A stretch of DNA of 29,095 bases, taken from the NCBI GenBank assembly GCA_900546885.1, contig UREN01000022.1, positions 1 to 29,095 of the forward strand, written 5' to 3'. This stretch comes from an uncultured Oscillospiraceae bacterium. GTDB taxonomy: Bacteria > Bacillota > Clostridia > Oscillospirales > Ruminococcaceae. Positions within the stretch are counted from its first letter, which is position 1; each line of letters starts with the position of its first letter. Below, piece by piece: positions 7,193 to 16,871 of the stretch. The translations under genes were made by a program, and so were the position numbers. The notes under the pieces were generated by a model. The model was not told the DNA's origin and did not search any database. It worked only from the letters and a program-made list of their open reading frames with translations.

Positions 7193-7834
7193 ATGGCGGA
7201 AGAACAGAAAATGCCTGAGACCCAGGCCGGCACACAGCCCAACGGCCAGCAGCCTGCACAGGAAGCGCCGCAACCCGCGGCGGATGCACCGCACAGCTGC
7301 CCGGAAGAAGGGCCCGGGCAAGAAACCACAAAAGAGCACAAAGAGCATAAACCGGGCAAGGAAGCCCTGCACGCGCAGCTGGCTGCTGCGCAGCAAAAAG
7401 CGGAAGACCTTTCCGCACAGCTGGCACAGGCGAAAGACACGCTGATGCGCACGGCGGCGGAATATGACAACTTCCGCAAGCGTTCGGCGCGCGAAAAGGA
7501 CGCCGCGTTTGGCGACGGCGTGGCCTTTGCCGTAGAAAAGCTGCTTGGCGTGCTGGATACGCTGAGCCTTGCGGCCAACACCCCCACGCAGGATGAAAAT
7601 TATAAAAAAGGCGTTATGATGACGCTGGAGCAGTGTGCAAAGGCGTTTGAGGCCATTGGCGTGGAAGAGATCGAGGCCGAGGGCAAGCCCTTTGACCCGC
7701 AGCTTTGCGCCGCTGTGATGCAGCAGGCCGCGCCGGAGGGCACGGAAAGCGGCACCGTAACGCAGGTGCTGCAAAAGGGTTACACCTACAAGGGCAAGGT
7801 GGTGCGCCACGCCAGTGTGGCTGTGGCGGAATAG
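7193..7834 (+). CDS. grpE: Nucleotide exchange factor GrpE
   Basis: A 213-residue cochaperone that drives ADP release from DnaK. The first 60 or so residues are Gln/Pro/Glu-rich and probably disordered. A long coiled coil follows (AQLAAAQQKAEDLSAQLAQA and onward), containing the signature AAEYDNFRKRSAREK. A C-terminal beta domain includes GTVTQVLQKGYTYKGKVVR. The start at 7193 is preceded by AAAGGAAGG. It lies between hrcA and dnaK, the usual Gram-positive order. Confidence 0.97.
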   Translation: MAEEQKMPETQAGTQPNGQQPAQEAPQPAADAPHSCPEEGPGQETTKEHKEHKPGKEALHAQLAAAQQKAEDLSAQLAQAKDTLMRTAAEYDNFRKRSAREKDAAFGDGVAFAVEKLLGVLDTLSLAANTPTQDENYKKGVMMTLEQCAKAFEAIGVEEIEAEGKPFDPQLCAAVMQQAAPEGTESGTVTQVLQKGYTYKGKVVRHASVAVAE

Positions 7835-7939
7835 GCCGCCCCACCAGGCTGTAACCAGTCAATCGAAAATTTTTCTATCCTCTTTAGCAGGAAGTTTATC
7901 ATTTCCACACAAACCGATTTGAGAAAAAGGGAGTAATGA

Positions 7940-9793
<1,854 letters not shown>

Positions 9794-9807
9794 GCTTGTG
9801 GCAGCAA

Positions 9808-9883
9808 GGGCGGGGGCGGCCCGGGGTGCGCATGGGTGCGTCCCGGGCCCGGCCCTCGCCCGTTGCCCGTTCTGAAAACGGGC
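9808..9883 (+). promoter_or_regulatory. Tandem GC-rich hairpins between dnaK and dnaJ
   Basis: GGCCCGGG (9818-9825) pairs with CCCGGGCC (9842-9849). The stem can be extended by the flanking GGGCGGGGGC and GGCCCTCGCCC, giving a long hairpin. A second hairpin pairs GCCCGTT (9865-9871) with AACGGGC (9877-9883). Neither has a T-tract. They could lower dnaJ expression relative to dnaK by partial termination or stabilise the dnaK mRNA 3' end after cleavage. The structure is read directly; the function is inferred. Confidence 0.65.
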
Positions 9884-9909
9884 GCACCCTAGAGACATAA
9901 GGTGGGAAT

Positions 9910-11085
9910 ATGGCAGAAAAACGTGATTATTATGAAGTGCTGGGCGTGCCCAGAACTGCCTCGGAGGACGAGATCAAAAAAGCCTACCGCAAGCTTGCCA
10001 AAAAATACCACCCGGACCTGAACCCGGGTGATAAACAGGCAGAAGAGCGCTTCAAGGAAGTGAATGAGGCATACGAGATCCTCTCAGATAAAGATAAAAA
10101 AGCCCGTTATGACCAGTTTGGCCACGCCGGCGTAGACCCCAACTATGGCGCAGGCGCCGGGGCGGGCGGCTTTGGCGGCGGGTTCGGCGGCGGCATTGAC
10201 CTGGATGACATCCTGGGCTCTGTCTTTGGCGGCGGGTTCGGCGGCTTTGGTGGGTTTGGCGGCAGCACTCGCCGCGCAAACCCCAATGCGCCGCGGCGCG
10301 GCGCAGATATCCGCGTCAGCCTGGTGCTCAGCTTTATGGAGGCCGTGCACGGCTGTAAAAAGACGGTGAGCGTCTCCCGGCAGGACACCTGCCCCGAATG
10401 CCACGGCACCGGCGCCGCGCCGGGCACCAGCCCCGAGACCTGCCCGGATTGCGGCGGCCGCGGCACGGTTACCGTGCAGCAGCGCACGCCTTTTGGCGTG
10501 ATGCAGTCGTCCCGGCCGTGTTCGCGCTGCGGCGGCAAGGGCCAAATTATCAAAAAGCCGTGCCAAAAATGCCACGGCACAGGCCATGTGACAAACAACA
10601 AGCGCGTGGAAGTGAACATTCCGGCCGGCATTGACGACGACCAGAGCCTGCGCCTGGCGGGCCTGGGCGATGCGGGCGCAAACGGCGGGCCTGCGGGCGA
10701 CCTGATTGTTCTGGTGAGCGTGCGGCCCGACACCCTGTTCGAGCGCGACGGCTACGATGTGCATGTGACAGTGCCCATCACCTACAGCCAGGCGGTGACA
10801 GGCGCGGACGTGGTGGTGCCCACCATTGACGGCAAGGTGCAGTACACAGTACCGGAGGGAACCCAGAGCGGCACCGTGTTCCGCCTGCGCGGCAAGGGCA
10901 TTCAGTATGTGAACGGCCGCGGCCATGGCGACCAGTATGTCAAAGTGGTGGTGGAAATTCCGAAAAAGCTTACCAAAACGCAGCGCGAGGCACTGCGCGC
11001 TTTTGAGGACACGCTGAAAGACGACAATTATGAACAGCGCAAGGGCTTTTTCAAGCACCTGCGCGAGAAATTCGAGGGGAAATAA
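9910..11085 (+). CDS. dnaJ: Chaperone protein DnaJ (Hsp40, type I)
   Basis: A 391-residue type I J-protein that delivers substrates to DnaK and stimulates its ATPase. The J domain (residues about 5-70) has the HPD motif at 34-36. A Gly/Phe-rich linker follows, rich in GGFGGG repeats. Four zinc-finger repeats come next: [24 protein letters not shown] and CQKCHGTG. The C-terminal substrate domains include [28 protein letters not shown] precedes the start. It is the last gene of the hrcA operon, followed by a strong terminator. Confidence 0.98.
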   Translation: MAEKRDYYEVLGVPRTASEDEIKKAYRKLAKKYHPDLNPGDKQAEERFKEVNEAYEILSDKDKKARYDQFGHAGVDPNYGAGAGAGGFGGGFGGGIDLDDILGSVFGGGFGGFGGFGGSTRRANPNAPRRGADIRVSLVLSFMEAVHGCKKTVSVSRQDTCPECHGTGAAPGTSPETCPDCGGRGTVTVQQRTPFGVMQSSRPCSRCGGKGQIIKKPCQKCHGTGHVTNNKRVEVNIPAGIDDDQSLRLAGLGDAGANGGPAGDLIVLVSVRPDTLFERDGYDVHVTVPITYSQAVTGADVVVPTIDGKVQYTVPEGTQSGTVFRLRGKGIQYVNGRGHGDQYVKVVVEIPKKLTKTQREALRAFEDTLKDDNYEQRKGFFKHLREKFEGK

Positions 11086-11116
11086 CCCTCTTTCCGGCTT
11101 CGGCCTTGGATGGATT

Positions 11117-11151
11117 AAAAGCGCAAATGCTGCGGCATTTGCGCTTTTTTT
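11117..11151 (+). terminator. Terminator of the hrcA-dnaJ operon
   Basis: AAAAGCGCAAATGC (11117-11130), a TGCG tetraloop, and GCATTTGCGCTTTT (11135-11148), continued by more T. A perfect 14-bp stem. Confidence 0.95.
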
Positions 11152-11188
11152 CTTTTCCACGGCTGCACAGCCTGTGGCAACACAAAGA

Positions 11189-11216
11189 GGGGCCTTGCCG
11201 CAGCAAGGCCCCTTTT
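11189..11216. terminator. Terminator between the dnaJ and hydA transcripts
   Basis: GGGGCCTTGC (11189-11198), CGCA loop, GCAAGGCCCC (11203-11212), then TTTT on the plus strand. On the minus strand the stem is followed by the weaker TCTTTGTG. It probably ends the hydrogenase operon whose last stop is at 11228. Confidence 0.75.
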
Positions 11217-11227
11217 GAAAATAAAGG

Positions 11228-12976
11228 TCAATACAGCTTCTCGCGCTTTACATATGAGGTGTGCAAGATATGATGCGCCTTTTCGCCGCCGGGCTGGCCC
11301 AGATATTCGGCGTAAATCTTCTTAAGCAGCGGGTTCTCGTGGCTTTTGCGCACGGCTTTCGCTTCATCTTCCGAATACAGCGCTTTGGCGCGCAGGCTCT
11401 TCAGGTCTACAAAGTTGCGCACGCTGGCCGGCTGAGTGGGCTGGCCGCCGCCGTTCACGCAGCCGCCGGGGCAGGCCATGAATTCGATGAAATCATAATG
11501 TTTTTCACCGCTCTGCACGGCCTTCAGCACTTTGTCGGCATTAGAAAGGCCGGACGCCACACACACGTTCAGCTTCATGCCGCCCACCTCATAGGTGGCC
11601 TCCTTGATGCCCTGTGTGCCGCGCACCTCGGTGTAATCCACTTCCGGGGCCACTTCGCCTGTCACCAGCTCCACTGCGGTGCGCAGCGCAGCCTCCATAA
11701 CGCCGCCTGTGGCGCCGAAGATAACGGCAGCGCCCGTGCTTTCGCCCAGGGCGGGGTCAAAGTCTTCGTCCGGCAGCTCGTTGAACACAATGCCTGCGCG
11801 CTGGATCATACGCGCCAGCTCGCGCGTGGTGATGGAGATATCCATGTCCGGAATGCCCTCGCCCGCGGCGCACATGTCGTCGCGCCCCACTTCAAATTTC
11901 TTTGCCGTGCAGGGCATGACGGAAACCGAGACGATGTTCCTCGGGTCCAGCCCCATCTTTTCGGCATAATAGGTTTTGGTCAGCGCGCCGAACATGCCCT
12001 GCGGCGATTTGCAGCTGGAGAGGTTCGGAATCATATCCGGGTAATACGTCTCGCAGAATTTTACCCAGCCCGGGCTGCAGGAGGTAATCATGGGCAGCAC
12101 GCCGCCGTTTTTCACACGGTGCACAAACTCGGTGGCCTCTTCCATAATGGTAAAGTCGGCCGCGGTGTCGGTGTCGAACACGGCGTTGAAGCCAAGGCGG
12201 CGCAAGGCGGCCACCATCTTGCCCTCCACATTGGTGCCAATGGGCAGGCCAAAGCACTCGCCCAGTGTGGCGCGCACGCTGGGCGCCGTCTGCACCACCA
12301 CATACTTTTCGGGGTCGTGCAGGGCGGCCCACACCTTGCCGGTGTCGTCCTTCTCGGTCAGCGCGCCTGTGGGGCACACCGTGATGCACTGCCCGCAGGA
12401 AATGCAGGGGCTTTCGCCCAGCTTGGCCTCAAAGGCGCATGCAATGTGCGTCTGGAAGCCGCGCTCGGTGGGGCCAATGACGCCCACGGCCTGGTTTTCG
12501 CGGCAGGCAGCCACGCAGCGGCGGCACAGGATGCACTTGTTGTTGTCGCGAATCATGTGCGGGGCCGAATCGTCCAGCGCATACCGCTCGCGCGTGCCAA
12601 CAAAGCGCTGGCCGTTCACGCCGTAGTCGCGGCACAGCCGCTGCAGCTCGCAATCGGTAGAGCGCACGCAGGACAGGCAGTTCTGGTCGTGCGTGGAAAG
12701 CAGCAGCTCCAGGTTCGTCTTGCGCGACGCCATTACCTTTTCGCTGTTGGTTACCACTTCCATTCCCTCGCTCACAGGGTACACACACGCTGTGACAAGG
12801 CTTTTGGCGCCCTTTACCTCCACCACGCAGATGCGGCAGGCGCCGATGGCGTTGATTTCTTTCAAATAGCACAGGGTGGGAATTTCGATGCCCACGCTGT
12901 GCGCGGCCTCCAAAATCGTGGAGCCTGCGGCCACCTCATAGGATGTGCCGTTGATTTTGATATGTACGGTTTCCAT
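11228..12976 (-). CDS. hydA: [FeFe] hydrogenase catalytic subunit, HndD/HydA type
   Basis: A 582-residue catalytic subunit predicted to reduce protons to H2 (or the reverse) within an NAD(P)-linked complex. The N-terminal [2Fe-2S] domain has Cys36, 47, 50 and 64. A His-Cys cluster follows (His96, Cys100, 103, 109), then two [4Fe-4S] sites (Cys148/151/154/158 and 191/194/197/201). H-cluster loops are TSCSPGW (298-304), MPCTAKKFE (from 354) and FMACPGGCVNGGG (from 499). Ser301 occupies a position that is Cys in many related enzymes; see findings. The order of domains is that of the M3-type subunits of trimeric or tetrameric hydrogenases. The start lies 16 bases after hndC; it is the last gene of the minus operon. 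Confidence 0.95.
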   Translation of the reverse strand: METVHIKINGTSYEVAAGSTILEAAHSVGIEIPTLCYLKEINAIGACRICVVEVKGAKSLVTACVYPVSEGMEVVTNSEKVMASRKTNLELLLSTHDQNCLSCVRSTDCELQRLCRDYGVNGQRFVGTRERYALDDSAPHMIRDNNKCILCRRCVAACRENQAVGVIGPTERGFQTHIACAFEAKLGESPCISCGQCITVCPTGALTEKDDTGKVWAALHDPEKYVVVQTAPSVRATLGECFGLPIGTNVEGKMVAALRRLGFNAVFDTDTAADFTIMEEATEFVHRVKNGGVLPMITSCSPGWVKFCETYYPDMIPNLSSCKSPQGMFGALTKTYYAEKMGLDPRNIVSVSVMPCTAKKFEVGRDDMCAAGEGIPDMDISITTRELARMIQRAGIVFNELPDEDFDPALGESTGAAVIFGATGGVMEAALRTAVELVTGEVAPEVDYTEVRGTQGIKEATYEVGGMKLNVCVASGLSNADKVLKAVQSGEKHYDFIEFMACPGGCVNGGGQPTQPASVRNFVDLKSLRAKALYSEDEAKAVRKSHENPLLKKIYAEYLGQPGGEKAHHILHTSYVKREKLY

Positions 12977-12992
12977 TGTTGCCGCTACCTCC

Positions 12993-14783
12993 TCAACCTT
13001 TCGAAATGGCGCCGAATTTGCATTTTTCCATACAGGCGCCGCACTTCACGCACTTGGCCGTGTCAATGACATGCGGCTGGCGCACAGTGCCGGTGATGGC
13101 CCCCGCCGGGCAGGTGCGGGCGCACAGGGTGCAGCCCTTGCACTTGACGGGGTCTATCTTATAGTTCAGCAGCGCCTTGCACACGCCCGCCGGGCAGCGC
13201 TTGTTTTTGATGTGCTCTACATATTCGTCGCGGAAATAGCGCAGGGTGGAAAGCACCGGGTTCGGCGCCGTCTGCCCCAGGCCGCACAGGCTGTTGGCCT
13301 TGATAAACTCTGCCAGCTCGGTGATTTTATCCAGGTCTTCCATGGTGCCCTTGCCGTCGGTGATCTTCGTCAAAAGCTCCAGCAGGCGCTTTGTGCCCAC
13401 GCGGCAGGGGGTGCACTTGCCGCAGCTTTCGTCCACCGTGAACTCCAAAAAGAACTTGGCAATATCCACCATGCAGGTGTCCTCATCCATCACAATGAGG
13501 CCGCCAGAGCCCATCATGCTGCCAATGGCAATGAGGTTATCATAGTCGATGGGCGTGTCGATGAGGCTGGCGGGAATGCAGCCGCCCGAGGGGCCGCCCG
13601 TCTGCGCGGCCTTGAACTTTTTGCCGCCGGGGATGCCGCCGCCAATCTCTTCCACAATGGTGCGCAAAGTGGTGCCCATGGGGATTTCGACCAGGCCTGT
13701 GTTGTTGATTTTGCCGCCCAGCGCAAACACCTTGGTGCCCTTGGATTTTTCCGTCCCCATGGAGGCGAACCAATCTGCACCCTTCAGAATAATTTGCGGC
13801 ACGTTGGCGTACGTCTCTACGTTGTTCAAAATGGTGGGCTTGGCAAACAGGCCCTTCACTGCCGGGAACGGCGGGCGCGGGCGCGGCTCGCCGCGCTTGC
13901 CCTCGATGCTGGTCATCAGGGCCGTTTCCTCACCGCACACAAAGGCGCCGGCGCCCAGCTTGATATCCACATCAAAGCAGAAATCTGTGCCGAAGATATT
14001 TTTGCCAAGAAGGCCGTATTCACGCGCCTGGTTGATGGCGATGGACAGGCGCTGCACCGCAATGGGGTATTCCGCACGAATGTACACATACCCCTGCGAG
14101 GCGCCAATGGCATAGGCCGCAATGGCCATGGCCTCAATCACCACATGCGGGTCGCCTTCCAGAATCGAGCGGTCCATAAAGGCGCCGGGGTCGCCCTCGT
14201 CTGCGTTGCAGCACACATATTTCTGGTCCGCCTGGTTGCCGGCGGCAAATTTCCACTTCAGCCCTGTGGGGAAGCCAGCGCCGCCGCGGCCGCGCAGGCC
14301 GGAATCCAGCACGGTCTGAATGACCTGTTCGGGCGTCATCTCTGTCAGCACCTTGCCCAGCGCCGCATAGCCGTCGAAGGCGATGTACTCGTCGATATTT
14401 TCCGGGTTGATGACGCCGCAGTTGCGCAGCGCAATGCGCAGCTGCTTTTTGTAAAAGGCCGTTTCATCCAGGCTTTTGATGGTGTTGTCTTCGGCAACCG
14501 TCTCATCGTAAAGAAGGCGCGTGACGGGGCGGCCCTTCAACAGGTGCTCGTCCACAATCTCTTTCACGTTCTCTTCCTTTACCATGCTGTAAAAGCTGCC
14601 CTCGGGGTAAATTACCACAATGGGGCCCAGCGCGCACAGGCCAAAGCAGCCCGTGCGGATGACCTTCACCTCATCCTGCAGGCCGGTGGCCTGTATCTCG
14701 GCTTCAAACGCCTGCGCAATTTTATCGCTGTTGGAAGATGTGCAGCCCGTGCCGCCGCACACCATAACATGGCTTCTGTACAT
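12993..14783 (-). CDS. hndC: NADH-binding hydrogenase subunit, NuoF/HndC type
   Basis: A 596-residue diaphorase subunit that should pass electrons between NAD(P)H and the hydrogenase. The N-terminal thioredoxin-like [2Fe-2S] domain has Cys9, 14, 46 and 50. The NuoF core carries GLRGRGGAGFPTGLKW (162-177; FMN/NADH site) and YVCCNADEGDPGAFMDR. An SLBB segment (TGGPSGGCIP) and a [4Fe-4S] site (ESCGKCTPCRVGTKR ... SLCGLG) follow. The C-terminus adds two ferredoxin-type clusters (CKGCTLCARTCP and CVKCGACMEKC). This matches HndC/HydB of trimeric, potentially electron-bifurcating hydrogenases. AAGGGGGAG precedes the ATG. Whether it uses NADH or NADPH, and whether it bifurcates, cannot be decided from sequence. 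Confidence 0.95.
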   Translation of the reverse strand: MYRSHVMVCGGTGCTSSNSDKIAQAFEAEIQATGLQDEVKVIRTGCFGLCALGPIVVIYPEGSFYSMVKEENVKEIVDEHLLKGRPVTRLLYDETVAEDNTIKSLDETAFYKKQLRIALRNCGVINPENIDEYIAFDGYAALGKVLTEMTPEQVIQTVLDSGLRGRGGAGFPTGLKWKFAAGNQADQKYVCCNADEGDPGAFMDRSILEGDPHVVIEAMAIAAYAIGASQGYVYIRAEYPIAVQRLSIAINQAREYGLLGKNIFGTDFCFDVDIKLGAGAFVCGEETALMTSIEGKRGEPRPRPPFPAVKGLFAKPTILNNVETYANVPQIILKGADWFASMGTEKSKGTKVFALGGKINNTGLVEIPMGTTLRTIVEEIGGGIPGGKKFKAAQTGGPSGGCIPASLIDTPIDYDNLIAIGSMMGSGGLIVMDEDTCMVDIAKFFLEFTVDESCGKCTPCRVGTKRLLELLTKITDGKGTMEDLDKITELAEFIKANSLCGLGQTAPNPVLSTLRYFRDEYVEHIKNKRCPAGVCKALLNYKIDPVKCKGCTLCARTCPAGAITGTVRQPHVIDTAKCVKCGACMEKCKFGAISKG

Positions 14784-14800
14784 GTGCCTCTCCCCCTTCC

Positions 14801-15172
14801 TCAGCGCGCGGCCGCACCGATGGTAAATTCGGTGACGGGCTTGCCGCCGATGATGTGCTCCGCCACCACGCGGCTCACCTTCTCGGGGGTCATTTTCACA
14901 TAGGTAACCTTCTCCTGGCCGGGCATGGTAACCTCTACAATAGGCTCATACTGGCACAGGCCAATGCAGCCCGTCTGCGTCACCAGCACGCCCGCAAGGT
15001 CCCGGCGGGCAATTTCTTCCGTAAAGGCGTTCAGCACAGGGCGCGCGCCGGCGGCAATGCCGCAGGTGGCCATGCCCACCACAACACGCGTGGTGTCATG
15101 GGCGGCCTCTCTCGTATTGACCGTCTGTTTCATCCTGTCGCGGATCGCGGCAAGCTCCTGTAAACTCTTCAT
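14801..15172 (-). CDS. hndB: Thioredoxin-like [2Fe-2S] hydrogenase subunit, HndB type
   Basis: A 123-residue small ferredoxin-like subunit with a thioredoxin-fold pattern. RVVVGMATCGIAAGA and VTQTGCIGLCQYEPIVEV are typical of HndB. Visible cysteines are Cys37, 69 and 73. I see only these three of the four that would normally hold a [2Fe-2S] cluster, so its redox role may differ from the similar N-terminal domain of HndC. AGAAGGAG lies 9 bases before the ATG. It is coupled to its neighbours: 1 base after the upstream ATPase gene and 17 bases before hndC. Confidence 0.92.
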   Translation of the reverse strand: MKSLQELAAIRDRMKQTVNTREAAHDTTRVVVGMATCGIAAGARPVLNAFTEEIARRDLAGVLVTQTGCIGLCQYEPIVEVTMPGQEKVTYVKMTPEKVSRVVAEHIIGGKPVTEFTIGAAAR

Positions 15173-15173
15173 A

Positions 15174-15725
15174 TCATATTACTCCTTCTAAGATCGGCTG
15201 TGTGTTCTCCTCGATAAACTCCCTGATCCACTGCGCCACGCTGGGCTCTGACAGCGGCACGCCGCCCAGCACGGCACGCATCTCGCGCGTGTCGGCACAA
15301 AACTCGCCGCCCGCCGCGCGCACGGTATACACGAAATCGATGTCCGGGCTGCACTGGATAAGGCCCGCAATGGTGGACGCCATATCCCCTATGGGGGCGC
15401 GGTCGATATGATGCAGGCCAAACTGTGCGCACACGCGCGTTCCACAACCGGGCTGCGATTGAATGGAAAGGCCGCCGCCTGTCATTTCGGCAGCCATTTT
15501 CAAAAAGGGCAGCCCCAGCCCTACCTTCCTCGTGGTGCGTGTGGTGTAAAACGGGTCTACTGCGCGCTGCGCCGCCTCGGGCGTCATTCCCCGGCCGTCA
15601 TCTTCAATGACAAGCGATAAAATACCGCGCGCCTGGTCTGCCTCCAGCGTAATCTGCACCAGCTTTGCGCCCGCGGCCACAGAATTCTGTGCCACGTCCA
15701 GCACGTTCATCGAAAGTTCCTGCAT
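15174..15725 (-). CDS. GHKL-type ATPase embedded in the hydrogenase operon
   Basis: A 183-residue protein with the Bergerat ATP-binding fold seen in histidine kinases and anti-sigma factors. The N-box is LDVAQNSVAAGA, G1 is EDDGRGM and G2 is VGLGLPFLK. It has no phospho-accepting histidine domain, no transmembrane segment and no sensor domain. The start MQELSMNVLD matches the usual beginning of this subfamily, which is often found between NuoE-like and HndB genes in Clostridia. It lies 3 bases after hndA and 1 base before hndB, so it is made together with the hydrogenase. A kinase or partner-switching role is an inference; no substrate is evident. Confidence 0.88.
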   Translation of the reverse strand: MQELSMNVLDVAQNSVAAGAKLVQITLEADQARGILSLVIEDDGRGMTPEAAQRAVDPFYTTRTTRKVGLGLPFLKMAAEMTGGGLSIQSQPGCGTRVCAQFGLHHIDRAPIGDMASTIAGLIQCSPDIDFVYTVRAAGGEFCADTREMRAVLGGVPLSEPSVAQWIREFIEENTQPILEGVI

Positions 15726-15728
15726 AGC

Positions 15729-16217
15729 TCAATACTTCGCCAGGATGCCGTCCAGCTCATCACCTGTCAGGCGCCCATACACATCATCGTTGATGGTCAT
15801 GACGGGGGCAAGGCCGCATGCGCCGATGCAGCGGCATGCATCCAGGCTGAACTTGCCGTCTGCCGTGCACTCCCCGCCGGTGATGCCAAGTTTTTTCTGC
15901 AGCTCGTCATAGATTTTGCCCGAGCCCTTTACATAGCATGCTGTGCCAAGGCACACGCTGATTTTGTACTCGCCCTTCGGGCACAGGCTGAACTGCGAGT
16001 AGAATGTGGAGATGCCGTAGATCTCTGCCAGGGGTTTGCCCAGCGCATCGGCCACGATGCGCTGCACCTCGATGGGCAGATAACCGTAGATCTCCTGAGC
16101 CTTCTGCAGCGCCGGCATGGCCACGCCCGGCGTTGCCTTGTGCTCTTCGAGCCAGGCGCGCAGCTGCGCCTCCTGCTCTTTCGTGCCCTTGAAGGGCACT
16201 GTGGAAAAGCGCCTCAT
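15729..16217 (-). CDS. hndA: [2Fe-2S] hydrogenase subunit, NuoE/HndA type
   Basis: A 162-residue NuoE-like electron-transfer subunit. The [2Fe-2S] ligands are Cys89 and Cys94 (CLGTACY) and Cys130 and Cys134 (CRCIGACG), on a thioredoxin fold. The N-terminal helical region has the family sequence PALQKAQEIYGYLP and YGISTFYSQF. It should pair with HndC in the NAD(P)H module. The ATG at 16217 is the only credible start; GGGAGG lies 12 bases upstream, slightly far. It is the first gene of the five-gene minus operon and directly follows the divergent control region. Confidence 0.95.
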   Translation of the reverse strand: MRRFSTVPFKGTKEQEAQLRAWLEEHKATPGVAMPALQKAQEIYGYLPIEVQRIVADALGKPLAEIYGISTFYSQFSLCPKGEYKISVCLGTACYVKGSGKIYDELQKKLGITGGECTADGKFSLDACRCIGACGLAPVMTINDDVYGRLTGDELDGILAKY

Positions 16218-16287
16218 AGTGATATTGACCCTCCCATTATAGAAATCAAAGTGGGCAAAGCGGCAAACTTCGCCCGGATACCCATAT

Positions 16288-16296
16288 ATTATAGCA
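16288..16296 (-). promoter_or_regulatory. Extended -10 promoter of the hnd operon
   Basis: On the minus strand TGCTATAAT gives a TATAAT -10 box with an upstream TG. No good -35 box stands at 16-18 bases, which suits an extended -10 promoter. A Rex-like sequence overlaps the position where a -35 would lie. Confidence 0.65.
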
Positions 16297-16302
16297 TATA
16301 CC

Positions 16303-16320
16303 TTGTTAAAAAAGCGACAA
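16303..16320. promoter_or_regulatory. Candidate Rex operator 1
   Basis: TTGTTAAAAAAGCGACAA has a perfect left half of the clostridial Rex box (TTGTTAA, 4-base spacer, TTAACAA), while the right half keeps only ACAA. It lies 7 bases upstream of the extended -10, where a bound repressor would block transcription. Rex control of hydrogenases is known in Clostridia; the match here is imperfect. Confidence 0.4.
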
Positions 16321-16345
16321 AGAAAAACCTGTTTTTTTAACATTT

Positions 16346-16363
16346 GCGTACAAATATTCACAA
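16346..16363. promoter_or_regulatory. Candidate Rex operator 2 (half-site)
   Basis: TTCACAA (16357-16363) is a perfect Rex half-site, while the opposing half (GCGTACA) is poor. It lies midway between the divergent starts. Weak evidence taken alone. Confidence 0.25.
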
Positions 16364-16408
16364 AAAAACTGTGCAACTCGCTCAAGTGCTTTTTTGCAGG
16401 GGATGCTT

Positions 16409-16414
16409 TATAAT
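16409..16414 (+). promoter_or_regulatory. -10 box for the plus-strand signalling operon
   Basis: TATAAT (16409-16414), 109 bases before the first gene. No consensus -35 could be found at 16-18 bases upstream, so an activator may be needed. Confidence 0.5.
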
Positions 16415-16522
16415 AATAACTAGTGTATAGCAGGCGGCCGGCGCGTGCAAGGCGGCGGCAGAAAATTCCGGCGCGCCCCGGGCAGAGGGCCCGCGCCGGC
16501 ACTGCGGAGGAGTTGACACAAC

Positions 16523-16870
16523 ATGACAATATCCCGTATCATCGACATTCTCGAAGCCCGGCTTTTGACAAAAGGGGCAGACTGCACCCGTGAGGTGCAC
16601 ACCGCCTGCGGCAGCGACATGATGAGCGATGTGCTGGCCTATGTGAAAGACCAGGCTGTGCTGCTGACAGGGCTGAACAACCCCCAGGTGGTGCGCACGG
16701 CCGACATGATGGATATGATCTGTATTGTATTTGTGCGCGGCAAAGCTCCCGACGAAATGCTGCTGGCCCTGGCGGAAGAGCGCGGCATTGCCGTGATGGC
16801 CACCGATAAAACGATGTTCACCGCGTGCGGCCTGCTTTACAGCGAAGGGCTGCGGGGAGGTGTGGGCTGA
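16523..16870 (+). CDS. DRTGG-domain protein 1
   Basis: A 115-residue protein made almost entirely of one DRTGG-like domain: DILEARLLTKGADCTREVHT, then DMMSDVLAYVKDQAVLLTGL and CIVFVRGKAPDEMLLALAEE. DRTGG domains also occur next to CBS pairs in regulatory pyrophosphatases and in phosphotransacetylases, and their ligand is poorly known. No catalytic motif is visible. GGAGG precedes the ATG. It is the first gene of a five-gene operon divergent from hndA. A sensory or adaptor role is inferred from context. Confidence 0.82.
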   Translation: MTISRIIDILEARLLTKGADCTREVHTACGSDMMSDVLAYVKDQAVLLTGLNNPQVVRTADMMDMICIVFVRGKAPDEMLLALAEERGIAVMATDKTMFTACGLLYSEGLRGGVG

Positions 16871-16871
16871 T

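Noticed and set aside
11261..14903. Long plus-strand open frames of about 600-650 codons opposite hydA and hndC
   Set aside because: They are antisense to well-supported hydrogenase genes and have His/Gly/Ala-rich low-complexity translations. In this GC-rich sequence antisense frames stay open by codon bias.
16860..16871. GTG start for the RsbW-like ATPase
   Set aside because: It overlaps the ribosome site and the upstream stop; the ATG at 16872 fits better.
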